Source: Kitasatospora sp. CB01950
GTDB taxonomy: Bacteria > Actinomycetota > Actinomycetes > Streptomycetales > Streptomycetaceae
Length of the DNA stretch: 64,000 nt
Assembly: GCF_001905465.1 (NCBI RefSeq)
Contig: NZ_LISX01000002.1
Span: forward strand, 557,425-621,424
Reading direction: 5' to 3'
This document shows, one piece after another, positions 17,583-25,241 of this stretch; the first letter of the stretch is position 1; each line of letters starts with the position of its first letter. The notes below the pieces were generated by a model, which did no database searches, had not been told where the DNA came from, and was given only the letters and a program-made list of their open reading frames with translations. Made by a program: the position numbers and the translations under genes.

Positions 17583-18673
17583 ACGCCACCCCACGGCGCG
17601 ATACGCAGTGTCCGTCCTCCGCACCGGACGAGCGCCGCGAACTCGCCGAGCTGCTGCCCCCGCCGGCGGTGCCCGGCCTGGACGCGGATCGTCAACTGCT
17701 GCTGAGACGGGAGGTGTTGCGCAGGGCCGCCGCGTCCGCCGAACCGCGGGGCGGCACCACCCGGCGTCCGGCCCGGTACCGGCGTCCGGTCCGGATCGCG
17801 GTGCCGGCGCTCGCCTGCGCCCTCGCGGTCGTCGGCGTCGTGACGGTGGACCGTGGGGGTTCGGCCGGACACGACCGCGCGGCGGTGACCGGGGGTGGCG
17901 CCGCCGGCACCTCCCACGCGGTACGGCTGCTCGACCACATCGCGCTAGCCGCCGCCGGAGCGGAGCAGTCGACGGTCCGCGCCGACCAGTTCGTCTACGT
18001 CGAGAGCAGGGTCGCCTACGCGGCTCAGAGCACGGCAGGCGGTCCCGTGACCATGACTCCCGTACACACCCGGCAGGTCTGGCTGTCCGCCGACGGCAGC
18101 CGCCCCGGTCTGCTGCGCGAGGAGGGCGGGCCCGACACCCGGCTCGGCGAGAACGGACCGGTCCTCCACCTCGACCGGCCGGGGGAGACCGCCGGGCCCG
18201 ACACCCCGCGCGGGAACGGTCCGTCGATCGGTGAACCGACCAACGCGTACGTCGCCTCGCTGCCCACCGACCCGGACGCCCTGCTGAAGCTGATCAGGGA
18301 ACAGACCCGCGGCGAGGGCCAGGACCCGGACCAGCGGGCGTTCACGGCGATCGGCGACCTGCTGGCCGAGACCTGGGCGCCGCCGCAGGTCAGCGCCGCG
18401 CTCTACCGGGCCGCCGGGCGGATTCCGGGGGTCACGGAGGTTGCTTCGGCCGTCGACGCCGCCGGACGCGAAGGCGTCGCCGTGGCGCGTACGGCGCACG
18501 GGCAGCAGACTCAGTGGGTCTTCGACCGCACCACGTACGCGTTCCTCGGCGAGCGCACGGTCCTCGCCGAGGCCGGCGAGGCAGGGCCGGCCGGGACGGT
18601 GGTCGGCGCCTCGGCGGTCCTCGCGAAGGCCGCCGTCGACCGCGTCGGCCAACTCCCCTCAACGGGCCGGTGA
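17579..18673 (+). CDS. CU044_5270-type single-pass membrane protein, probable sigma-factor partner
   Basis: 364 residues. A cytoplasmic N-terminus of ~70 residues (ERRELAELLPPPAVPGLDADRQLLLRREVL) is followed by one helix (VRIAVPALACALAVVGVVTV) and a large outer domain with QFVYVESRVAY, TRQVWLSADGSRPGLLREEGG and TEVASAVDAAGREGVAVART. This organisation is typical of proteins cotranscribed with ECF factors in actinomycetes and named CU044_5270 family. No zinc-binding anti-sigma motif (HxxxCxxC) is present, so the anti-sigma role is inferred from position. Confidence 0.8.
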   Translation: MNATPRRDTQCPSSAPDERRELAELLPPPAVPGLDADRQLLLRREVLRRAAASAEPRGGTTRRPARYRRPVRIAVPALACALAVVGVVTVDRGGSAGHDRAAVTGGGAAGTSHAVRLLDHIALAAAGAEQSTVRADQFVYVESRVAYAAQSTAGGPVTMTPVHTRQVWLSADGSRPGLLREEGGPDTRLGENGPVLHLDRPGETAGPDTPRGNGPSIGEPTNAYVASLPTDPDALLKLIREQTRGEGQDPDQRAFTAIGDLLAETWAPPQVSAALYRAAGRIPGVTEVASAVDAAGREGVAVARTAHGQQTQWVFDRTTYAFLGERTVLAEAGEAGPAGTVVGASAVLAKAAVDRVGQLPSTGR

Positions 18674-18711
18674 TGCCGGCGGCAGTCGACCGACCGGCTC
18701 CCGGGCCGTCC

Positions 18712-18965
18712 TCAACCCACCCGACTCCCGGGCCGGCGGATGGGCCGAACGACCGGATCAGCGGACGGTGACCTGGACGCGGTGGCGTTCCAGGCCTCGC
18801 TGTCGGTGGGGAGCGCGATCTCCAGCTTCGGTCGGCCGGTGGACGGTCCGGCCACCGGCCCCGAGGCGGAAGGCCCCCGGAGGCGGCCGACTCCCCGGAG
18901 GCGCAGGCGGTCGGCAGCGGCAGGCCGATGACCAGCGCCGACAGGGCGGCGACAGTACGGCGCAT
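18712..18965 (-). pseudogene. Frameshifted lipoprotein gene remnant
   Basis: From ATG 18965 the minus strand encodes a good lipoprotein signal, MRRTVAALSALVIGL then LPTAC (lipobox) and ASGES. The frame then loses protein character near 18870. In another frame the sequence resumes as GRPKLEIALPTDSEAWNAT, which looks like mature coding sequence. One indel would join them; the joined product would still be short. Called a decayed secreted-protein gene with low certainty. Confidence 0.35.
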
Positions 18966-18991
18966 CAGTTCCCGGCCCCCCACCGCAGCGT

Positions 18992-19006
18992 ATGCGGAGA
19001 ACGCAT
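18992..19006. promoter_or_regulatory. Short inverted repeat upstream of the beta-lactamase gene
   Basis: ATGCG-5-CGCAT, 58 bases before the beta-lactamase start. It is not a BlaI-type site (TACA...TGTA), so its role is unknown. Confidence 0.3.
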
Positions 19007-19063
19007 GAAAGGTGCCGGTTCTGTCTTTGTGTGAATGGGTCGGGCGGCGGCAGGCTGTCGGCC

Positions 19064-20107
19064 ATGCTCTTCACGAAGCCCCGCACCGCGCAGCCCCGCA
19101 CCGCGCAGCCCCGCACCGCGCAGCCCCGCACCGCGCAGCCCCGCACCGCGCAGCCCCGCACCGCGCAGCGCCGCACCGCGCAGCCCCGCACCGCGCAGCC
19201 CCGCACCGCCCTGCTCGCGGCCCCGCTGCTCGCGGCCGGCCTGCTGGCCGGATGCGCACAGCCGACGCCCACGGCCGGGCCCGTCGCCGCCGCGCCCACC
19301 GCCGCGCCCACCGCTTCGGTCGCGCCGACGGCCGAGTCCTTCCGCTGGCTGGAGCAGCACTTCGGCGCCCGCCTCGGCGTGTACGTGCTGGACACCGGCA
19401 GCGGGCGGGAGGTCGCCTACCGGGCGGACGAGCGGTTCGCGTTCGCCTCCACCTTCAAGGCGCTGGCCGCGGGCGCGCTGCTGCGCCGCGCGTCCGACGC
19501 GGACCTCGACAAGGTGGTGACGTACCGCCAGGAGGACGTGCTGACGTGGGCGCCGGTCACCTCGGAACACGTGGCGACCGGCATGACCGTGCGCGACCTG
19601 CTGGCCGCGTCCCTCGACTACAGCGACAACACCGCCGCCAACCTCGTCACGGACCAACTCGGCGGCCCTGCCGCGCTCCAGCAGGCCCTGCGCGAACTCG
19701 GCGACCCGACCACCGAGGTCAGCCGCACCGAGCCGGGCCTCAACTCGGCCACCCCGGGCGACACCCGGGACACCAGCACGCCCCGCGCCCTCGCCGCCGA
19801 CCTGCGCCGGTACGTCCTCGACGACGTCCTTCCCGCCGCCCGGCGGCAGTTGCTCACCGAGCTGATGGTCGCCAACACCACCGGCGGCCCGTACATCCGC
19901 GCCGGCGTCCCCGCCGGGTGGAAGGTCGGCGACCGGACCGGCAACGCCGCCTACGGCACCCGCAACGACATCGCCGTCCTCTGGCCGGACGGCGGCCGCG
20001 CGCCCGTGGTCGTCGCCGTGCTGTCCGACCGACCCCGGCAGGACGCCGCCTCGGACGACGCCCTGATCGCCCAGGCCACCGGGGCCGCCCTCAACTCCCT
20101 CGCCTAA
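19064..20107 (+). CDS. Class A beta-lactamase (lipoprotein) with repeat-expanded signal peptide
   Basis: 347 residues. Catalytic motifs of class A serine beta-lactamases are all present: ASTFKALAAG (SxxK), YSDNTAAN (SDN), EPGLNSA (Glu166 region) and VGDRTGNAAYG. The last has RTG instead of the common KTG, as in some carbenicillin-hydrolysing enzymes. The mature protein starts at the lipobox Cys in LLAGC. The n-region of the signal peptide is swollen by nine pentapeptides (PRTAQ, one RRTAQ, last PRTAL). ATG 19064 was chosen because it directly precedes the array and signal. Role: hydrolysis of penicillins outside the membrane. Confidence 0.92.
   Translation: MLFTKPRTAQPRTAQPRTAQPRTAQPRTAQPRTAQRRTAQPRTAQPRTALLAAPLLAAGLLAGCAQPTPTAGPVAAAPTAAPTASVAPTAESFRWLEQHFGARLGVYVLDTGSGREVAYRADERFAFASTFKALAAGALLRRASDADLDKVVTYRQEDVLTWAPVTSEHVATGMTVRDLLAASLDYSDNTAANLVTDQLGGPAALQQALRELGDPTTEVSRTEPGLNSATPGDTRDTSTPRALAADLRRYVLDDVLPAARRQLLTELMVANTTGGPYIRAGVPAGWKVGDRTGNAAYGTRNDIAVLWPDGGRAPVVVAVLSDRPRQDAASDDALIAQATGAALNSLA
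19079..19213 (+). repeat. 15-bp minisatellite, nine units, in the beta-lactamase signal peptide
   Basis: Nine 15-bp units based on CCCCGCACCGCGCAG run in frame from codon 6. Seven are identical, one has a single change (RRTAQ) and the last diverges (PRTAL). Length changes would keep the frame. Confidence 0.97.
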
Positions 20108-20133
20108 CACCGCGATTCGCGAGGAGAACCACC

Positions 20134-20451
20134 ATCGCCCCCGCTCTCGCCGGCCGCGCCTCCTTCCTGCCCGCCGCCAAGGCCACCGCGGACGACGGCG
20201 ATCCGCAGACCCACGACGACCGGGCCTGCGAACTGGCCGGCGACGACACCGTCCTGTGCGCCCTGGTGGACGCACTGACCCCCGGTCTCCCCCACCCGAC
20301 GCTCCCGCCCGCGCCGGCCCCGGTGATGCTGTTCGACAACCTGGCGATGCTGAGCGCCGGTTGGGTCTCCTCGATGGCCGTGCTCACCGAGGACGGCACC
20401 GTGCTGATCGACGCGCTCACCTCGTCGGCCGACGCCGAGAACGTCATCGTC
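20134..20451 (+). pseudogene. N-terminal fragment of a metallo-beta-lactamase-fold hydrolase, start codon lost
   Basis: GAGGAG at 20121-20126 is placed as a ribosome site for codon 20134, which reads ATC where ATG is expected. The frame then gives a plausible protein ending in VMLFDNLAMLSAGWVSSMAVLTEDGTVLIDALTSS-type sequence, matching the first beta strands of MBL-fold hydrolases (FDNLYFVG...SxWALxTxDGxxLIDAL). The zinc-binding HxHxDH motif that should follow is absent: after DAENVIVPA the sequence becomes random. A decayed, truncated gene directly behind an intact serine beta-lactamase. Confidence 0.6.
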
Positions 20452-20568
20452 CCCGCCGCCGGCCCGCCCCTGCTGCCGAGCGACCGAAGAACCGCCTTGA
20501 CACGCAACAGAGTTGAGGCCGAGCGGCCCCGGACGAGTGATGACCCCCGTCCGGGACCCGGCCTGGCG

Positions 20569-21786
20569 TCAGCCCTTCGCCGGGACCGTGCGGTCGTGGG
20601 CGGGGCGCGGGCGCCAGGTGGGGGCGGCGGCGAGGGCGGCGAGGACGGGGGCGGCGGCGAGGAGGAGGCAGACGGAGAGGGGAACGTGTTCGGTGAGCAG
20701 GCCGACCAGCGCCGTGGAGGCCGAACCGCCCGCGTTGAAGGCCGTGTTGACCCAGGCCCCGGCCCGGGTGCGCTGCTCGGGCAGGGCAATCTCGTCGGTG
20801 AGCAGGTAGGCGGTGGTCAGCGTCGGGGCGACGGCCAGGCCGGCGACTGCGGCGACGACGGCCAGGACGGGGAGGTTCGGGGCGAGCGCCGCGAGGGCGA
20901 GTGCGGCGCCGAGCACGGCGGTCAGCACGGCGAGCCGATTCCCGGCCGCCGCACGCCAGTTGACGGCACCGAGGGCGAGGCCGCCGATCGCGCTGCCCGC
21001 GGCGAGCGCGGCCTCCACCCAGGCGACGTCGGCGTCCCGCCCGTGCCGGCCCGCGAACACCACGGCCAGCAGGCCGAACGCGCCGAGACCCGCGCCGACG
21101 CCGGCGGCGGCCGCCAGCGGCTGCCGGGCCCGGACCAGCAGCCCCCGCGTGCTCGAACTGCCGCTCTCCTCCGCAGAGTCGGCCCGATCGACCGCCGCTT
21201 CGCGCGGCACCGTGACCGCCAGCGCGATCGTCCCGCCGAGGACGAGCACCGCGCTGAGCAGCACGCCGGCCGCCGGACGGGCCGCCGCCGCGAGCACGCC
21301 CGCCAGCAAAGGGCCGGTGACGTACAGGAGTTCCTCGGCGACGGTGTCCAGACTGTAGGCCCGGCGGCGCAGTTCGGGGTCCGTCACCAGCCGACTCCAC
21401 TGCGCACGGGTGACCGGCCCGAGCGGCGGCGCGCACCCGCCCGCCGCCGCGGCCAGCACCAGCAGGACGGGGTACGGGGTGCCGGAGCTCCAGGTGGCGG
21501 CGGCCAGCCCGACCAGGGTGAGCGCGTACCCGGCGGCCATCGGCGGCAGGGCGCGCCGAGGCCCGTACCGGTCGACCAGCCCCGCCCGGGCCGGGGACAG
21601 CAGAACGCTGACGGTGGAGAACACCGCCATCACCCAGCCGGCCCGCGCGTACGAGCCGGTGGTGCCGGCGACGGCGAGCAGCAGCGACAGCGAGACGGTG
21701 CCGTAGGAGAGGCGGCCGATCAGGGCCGCGCCGAACAGGCGAGCCGCACCAGGGGTGCGCAGAACAGCCCAATAGGACGAAGACAT
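20569..21786 (-). CDS. MFS transporter, probable drug exporter
   Basis: 405 residues, about 12 membrane helices. The N-terminus MSSSYWAVLRTPGAARLFGAALIGRLSYGTVSLSLLL and the loop DRYGPRRALPP (motif A-like) fit small-molecule MFS proteins; LPEQRTRAGAWVNTAFNAGGSASTALVG lies in the second half. Substrate unknown. ATG 21786 has GAGGAA upstream. The 120-base leader holds a 6-codon ORF and a hairpin, which suggests induction by ribosome stalling, common for antibiotic exporters. Confidence 0.82.
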   Translation of the reverse strand: MSSSYWAVLRTPGAARLFGAALIGRLSYGTVSLSLLLAVAGTTGSYARAGWVMAVFSTVSVLLSPARAGLVDRYGPRRALPPMAAGYALTLVGLAAATWSSGTPYPVLLVLAAAAGGCAPPLGPVTRAQWSRLVTDPELRRRAYSLDTVAEELLYVTGPLLAGVLAAAARPAAGVLLSAVLVLGGTIALAVTVPREAAVDRADSAEESGSSSTRGLLVRARQPLAAAAGVGAGLGAFGLLAVVFAGRHGRDADVAWVEAALAAGSAIGGLALGAVNWRAAAGNRLAVLTAVLGAALALAALAPNLPVLAVVAAVAGLAVAPTLTTAYLLTDEIALPEQRTRAGAWVNTAFNAGGSASTALVGLLTEHVPLSVCLLLAAAPVLAALAAAPTWRPRPAHDRTVPAKG

Positions 21787-21846
21787 CGAAGAGTTCCTCG
21801 AAGAAGACGGCGCAGCGCGCGCCGGTGAACAGGGACGCCGAAGGCA

Positions 21847-21920
21847 CCGCGCCACCGGTCCTGGTGGGCGGTCGCCGCGCGGGGTCCTAGTCACGGAGGA
21901 GGAACATGCCGGGAATGCTA
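21847..21920 (-). promoter_or_regulatory. Leader with mini-ORF MFLLRD and hairpin ahead of the MFS gene
   Basis: On the minus strand a -10-like TAGCAT (21915-21920) is followed after 7 bases by ATG at 21907, starting a 6-residue ORF (MFLLRD, stop at 21887). A hairpin follows (CCACC at 21852-21856 pairing with GGTGG at 21863-21867, extendable). A leaderless mini-ORF plus hairpin is the layout of ribosome-mediated attenuators before actinomycete resistance genes. Confidence 0.5.
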
Positions 21921-21958
21921 GCCGACGGGGTCCGAACGCCGTCCAGCGAATATGCCCG

Positions 21959-22882
21959 TCACGCCGGCGTGTACCCGCGGGCCCGCACCAGGTCCTGTAC
22001 GAGGCGGGTGAACGCCCGGCTTGCCGCGCTGCGGTAGGCGCCCTCGCGGTGGAGCAGGGTGACGGTGCGGGTCGGCAGGGGCGGGTCGAGCGGGACGGGG
22101 GCGAGGTGCGGGTGGTCGTCGGTGATGGCGTCGGGCAGGACGGTGGCCAGGTCGGTGCGGCGGACGATCTCGGTGAGGGCCTGGATGGAGTTGGCCTCGA
22201 CCGTGATGCGCGGGGTGCTGCGGTGCCGCGCGAAGTACTCGTCGATGTGGCCGCGGGTGGCGAAGTCACCTGTCAGTAGCGCGAGTTGTTCGTCGCGGAG
22301 GGCGCTCACCGGCAGTGGGTCGGGCAGTGTGCGGGCGCGTTCGGCGGAGGCGACCAGGCCGAGCGTCTCGGTGAACAGCGCGGTGCCCGCCACGCCGGGC
22401 AGGTGGGTGCCGGCGAAGGCGATGCCGAGGTCGAGTTCGTCGGCGAGGAGGGCGGCTTCGACGCGGTCCTGGGTGGTCTCGGTGAGCGTGAGGCCGACGC
22501 CGGGGTGCCGGGTGTGCAGTGCGGCGGTGAGCGGGCCGACCAGGTAGGCGGTGAACGTGGGGGTGACGCCGAGGCGCAGGTGGCCGCGGCTCAGGTCCTG
22601 GACGTCGTGGACGGCGCGTTCGGCGGCGGCGAGGTCGCGCAGCGCGCGGCGGGCGTGGTCGGTGTAGACCGCGCCGGCGTCGGTGAGTCGCACGCTGCGG
22701 CCGGTGCGGTCCAGCAGTTGGACGCCGAGGGTCTTCTCCAGCTGCTTGATCTGCTGGGACAGCGTGGGCTGCGAGATGTGCAGCTCCTCGGCGGCGCGGG
22801 TGAAGTTGCCCTGCTCGGCCACGGCGAGCAGGTAGCGCAGGTGACGCAGTTCGACGGAGACCGGGGAAGTCAGGGAAGCCAT
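21959..22882 (-). CDS. cynR: LysR-family regulator of the cyanate operon
   Basis: 307 residues. The N-terminal HTH is classic: ELRHLRYLLAVAEQGNFTRAAEELHISQPTLSQQIKQLEKTLGVQLLDRTGRSV. The effector domain follows (RLGVTPTFTAYLVGPL, LGIAFAG, VEANSIQALTEIV). It is divergent from cynT and cynS, the arrangement of cynR in other bacteria, where the protein activates the operon with cyanate. ATG 22882 is used; an in-frame start 10 codons upstream is possible. The divergent region contains an AT-rich island (about 22889-22920), its likely binding region. Confidence 0.85.
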   Translation of the reverse strand: MASLTSPVSVELRHLRYLLAVAEQGNFTRAAEELHISQPTLSQQIKQLEKTLGVQLLDRTGRSVRLTDAGAVYTDHARRALRDLAAAERAVHDVQDLSRGHLRLGVTPTFTAYLVGPLTAALHTRHPGVGLTLTETTQDRVEAALLADELDLGIAFAGTHLPGVAGTALFTETLGLVASAERARTLPDPLPVSALRDEQLALLTGDFATRGHIDEYFARHRSTPRITVEANSIQALTEIVRRTDLATVLPDAITDDHPHLAPVPLDPPLPTRTVTLLHREGAYRSAASRAFTRLVQDLVRARGYTPA

Positions 22883-22888
22883 GCCCAC

Positions 22889-22920
22889 CACTATAGATAC
22901 GACCAATAACAACCATGGCT
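22889..22920. promoter_or_regulatory. AT-rich island in the cynR/cynT divergent region
   Basis: About 32 bases around CTATAGATACGACC and AATAACAACCATGG stand out in GC-rich surroundings directly at the cynR start. LysR regulators usually bind such sites between divergent genes. No exact consensus is claimed. Confidence 0.4.
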
Positions 22921-23015
22921 TACAGCTCTTGGACGCTATGGGTGCAGGTCATGCATGGTGGATCTCACCGGCCCACCGAGGCCGGTACTCGCTCTCGAAG
23001 GGAGTGACCACCACC

Positions 23016-23597
23016 ATGCAGGACATCACCGACGGCGTCGCCCGTTTCCAACGCGACGTCTTCCCGGCCAAGCGGGACCTCTTCGCCCGTCTGGCCACCC
23101 ACCACACCCCGGACACGCTGTTCATCGGATGCTCGGACGCCCGGGTCGTCCCGGAGCTGATCACCGGCACCGAACCCGGCGAGCTGTTCGTCGTCCGCAC
23201 CGCCGGCAACCTCGTGCCCGCCTACACGCCCGGGGCCGACGGGATCTCCGCCAGCATCGAGTACGCCGTCGCGGTCCTCGAGGTGCGGGACGTCATCGTC
23301 TGCGGCCACTCCGCGTGCGGCGCGATGACCGCCCTCGCCGAGGGCCGGGACCTCACCGCGGCACCGGCCGTCGCGTCCTGGCTGCGCCACGCGGACGCCT
23401 CCGTGGCGCGCACGGCCGCCGACGGCGGCGTCCCGGCCCTGGTCCGCGCGAACGTCCTCGCCCAGCTGGCCAATCTCGCCACCCACCCGTCGGTGGCCCG
23501 CGCCCTGGCGGCGCACCGGGTCGCGCTGCACGGCTGGGTCTACGACATCCCCACCGGTCGCATCGACGACCTCACCCCCGCCGCCGTCGCGGCCTGA
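23016..23597 (+). CDS. cynT: Beta-class carbonic anhydrase of the cyanate operon
   Basis: 193 residues. Zinc ligands are evident: FIGCSDARV (Cys and the Asp-Arg dyad) and VCGHSACGAM (His and Cys). It interconverts CO2 and bicarbonate. Next to cyanase its known role is to return the CO2 made from cyanate to bicarbonate, the co-substrate of cyanase. ATG 23016 follows GGGAG by 11 bases; GTG 23004 (four codons earlier) overlaps that site and is less likely. cynS starts 18 bases downstream. Confidence 0.92.
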   Translation: MQDITDGVARFQRDVFPAKRDLFARLATHHTPDTLFIGCSDARVVPELITGTEPGELFVVRTAGNLVPAYTPGADGISASIEYAVAVLEVRDVIVCGHSACGAMTALAEGRDLTAAPAVASWLRHADASVARTAADGGVPALVRANVLAQLANLATHPSVARALAAHRVALHGWVYDIPTGRIDDLTPAAVAA

Positions 23598-23615
23598 TCC
23601 CCGAAGGAATCCGCC

Positions 23616-24086
23616 ATGCCCCACGCCCAGTTCTCCCCGACCGCCCGCGAGGCCCTGGCCGCCAAGGCCGTCGACGCCAAGACCCGCAAGGACCTCAGCT
23701 GGCAGCAGATCGCCGACGCGTCGGGTCTGTCCGTCGCCTTCACCACCGCCGCCGTCCTCGGCCAGCACCCGCTGCCGAAGGAGTCCGCCGAGGCCGTCGC
23801 CGCGCTCCTCGGCCTGGACGACGACGACGCGAGGCTGCTGCAGACCATCCCGCTGCGCGGCTCGATGCCCGACCGCATCCCGACCGACCCGACGATGTAC
23901 CGCTTCTACGAGATGCTCCAGGTCTACGGCACCACGCTGAAGGCCCTGGTCCACGAGCAGTTCGGCGACGGCATCATCTCCGCCATCAACTTCCGGCTGG
24001 ACGTGAAGAAGGTCGCCGACCCGGACGGCGGCGAGCGCGCCGTCATCACCCTGGACGGCAAGTACCTCCCCACCAAGCCGTTCTGA
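23616..24086 (+). CDS. cynS: Cyanate hydratase (cyanase)
   Basis: 156 residues, exactly the family length. The N-terminal helical domain ([17 protein letters not shown]) resembles a helix-turn-helix. The catalytic domain carries Arg96 and Glu99 (TMYRFYEML) and Ser122 ([10 protein letters not shown]) at the same numbers as the E. coli enzyme. It converts cyanate and bicarbonate to carbamate and CO2, and carbamate then yields ammonia. The gene ends with [11 protein letters not shown], the usual C-terminus. A strong terminator follows 41 bases after the stop. Confidence 0.97.
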   Translation: MPHAQFSPTAREALAAKAVDAKTRKDLSWQQIADASGLSVAFTTAAVLGQHPLPKESAEAVAALLGLDDDDARLLQTIPLRGSMPDRIPTDPTMYRFYEMLQVYGTTLKALVHEQFGDGIISAINFRLDVKKVADPDGGERAVITLDGKYLPTKPF

Positions 24087-24127
24087 CACCACCGGACCGT
24101 TCCGACGTTCCGACACCCCGCACACGC

Positions 24128-24157
24128 GGAGGGGCGGGCCGACCGGCCCGCCCCTCC
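24128..24157 (+). terminator. Terminator between cynS and the deaminase gene
   Basis: Perfect 13-bp stem GGAGGGGCGGGCC / GGCCCGCCCCTCC around GACC. Only 7 bases separate it from the ribosome site of the next gene, so deaminase expression may depend on read-through. Confidence 0.85.
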
Positions 24158-24175
24158 CGACTCCGAGGAGCCATC

Positions 24176-24676
24176 GTGGACTTCGCCCGCCGCACCATCG
24201 ACCTCGCCCGCCGGAACGTCCTCGACGGCGGCCGCCCCTTCGCCACCGTCATCGTCAAGGACGGCGAGATCCTCGCCGAGAGCCCCAACCTGGTCGCCCA
24301 GACCGGCGATCCGACGGCGCACGCCGAGATCCTCGCCATCCGCGAGGCCTGCACCGGGCTCGGCACCGAGCACCTGACCGGGACCACCATCTACGTGCTG
24401 GCCCACCCGTGCCCGATGTGCCTGGGCTCGCTCTACTACTGCTCGCCGGACGAGGTGGTCTTCCTCACCACCCGCGACGCGTACCGGCCGCACTACGTCG
24501 ACGACCGGAAGTACTTCGAACTCGACTCGTTCTACGGGGAGTTCGCCAAGCCGTGGCAGGAGCGCCGGCTGCCGATGCGGCACGACGACCGGGCGGACGC
24601 CGTCGACGTCTACCGCCTGTGGCAGCAGCGCAACGGCGGCGAGCGCCGCGTCGCGGGTGCGCCGACCGCCGGCTGA
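24176..24676 (+). CDS. Nucleoside/guanine deaminase-like CMP/dCMP deaminase family protein
   Basis: 166 residues. The zinc-dependent deaminase motifs are present: THAE-type DPTAHAEILAIREA (His and catalytic Glu) and AHPCPMCLGSLYYC (PCxxC). The C-terminal half (YVDDRKYFELDSFYGEFAKPW) resembles guanine deaminase or tRNA/nucleoside deaminase-like proteins; the substrate is not clear. GTG 24176 has GAGGAG at a 5-base spacing. It lies behind cynS and its terminator, so a link to nitrogen release from cyanate or nucleobases is possible but unproven. Confidence 0.82.
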   Translation: MDFARRTIDLARRNVLDGGRPFATVIVKDGEILAESPNLVAQTGDPTAHAEILAIREACTGLGTEHLTGTTIYVLAHPCPMCLGSLYYCSPDEVVFLTTRDAYRPHYVDDRKYFELDSFYGEFAKPWQERRLPMRHDDRADAVDVYRLWQQRNGGERRVAGAPTAG

Positions 24677-24687
24677 CCCCGAGTGAC

Positions 24688-25119
24688 CTACACCGGGCTG
24701 GCCGCGTAGACGCGCTCGGCGAACTCGGCGAACTGCTCGTCCGGGAGGTGCCTGGCCAGGTCCGCTTCGCTGATCATGCCGACCATCCGCTTGTTCTCGA
24801 TCACGGGGAGTCGGCGGATGCGGTGGCTCTCCATCTCGCGGAGCACGTCGTCGAGGCCCGCGTCCGCGTCGATCCAGCGCGGCATGCCCTCGATGATGTC
24901 GGCCGCCGTGCACTCGGCCGGGTTCTGGCCGCGCGCGACGCACTTCACGACGATGTCCCGGTCGGTGATGATGCCGCAGAGCCGTTCGTCGTGGGTCTCG
25001 TCGCCGACCGGCAGCGCGCCCACGTTCAGCGTGTTCATCAGCTGCGCGGCGCGCTGCAGCGTCTCGTTCCTGGTGATCCAGTGGGCACCGGGGTGCATGA
25101 TGTCCTTGGCCGTGGTCAT
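24688..25119 (-). CDS. Two-CBS-domain protein
   Basis: 143 residues, almost entirely a pair of CBS domains: MTTAKDIMHPGAHWITRNETLQRAAQLM...LCGIITDRDIV and DIIEGMPRWIDADAGLDDVLREMESHRIRRLPVIENKRMVGMISEADLA. Stand-alone pairs bind adenine nucleotides or similar ligands and regulate other proteins; in streptomycetes they are often linked to dormancy or redox-stress genes. ATG 25119 is preceded by AGGAGG. It converges with the deaminase gene (11 bases apart). Confidence 0.9.
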   Translation of the reverse strand: MTTAKDIMHPGAHWITRNETLQRAAQLMNTLNVGALPVGDETHDERLCGIITDRDIVVKCVARGQNPAECTAADIIEGMPRWIDADAGLDDVLREMESHRIRRLPVIENKRMVGMISEADLARHLPDEQFAEFAERVYAASPV

Positions 25120-25241
25120 GCCGTCCTCCTGCGGTACGAGAGTGTGGCCCCTCGTCCAGGTTCCCCCTGCGGTCCGGTCCCCGCGAACCGGATCGTCCCG
25201 GGGGCGTCGGCGGGTTCGGACGGCGGGTTCAGGCGGCGGTT

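Noticed and set aside
19079..19213. Regular short repeats that could look like a CRISPR array.
   Set aside because: Units are contiguous 15-mers without spacers, in frame inside a signal peptide; no cas gene is present.
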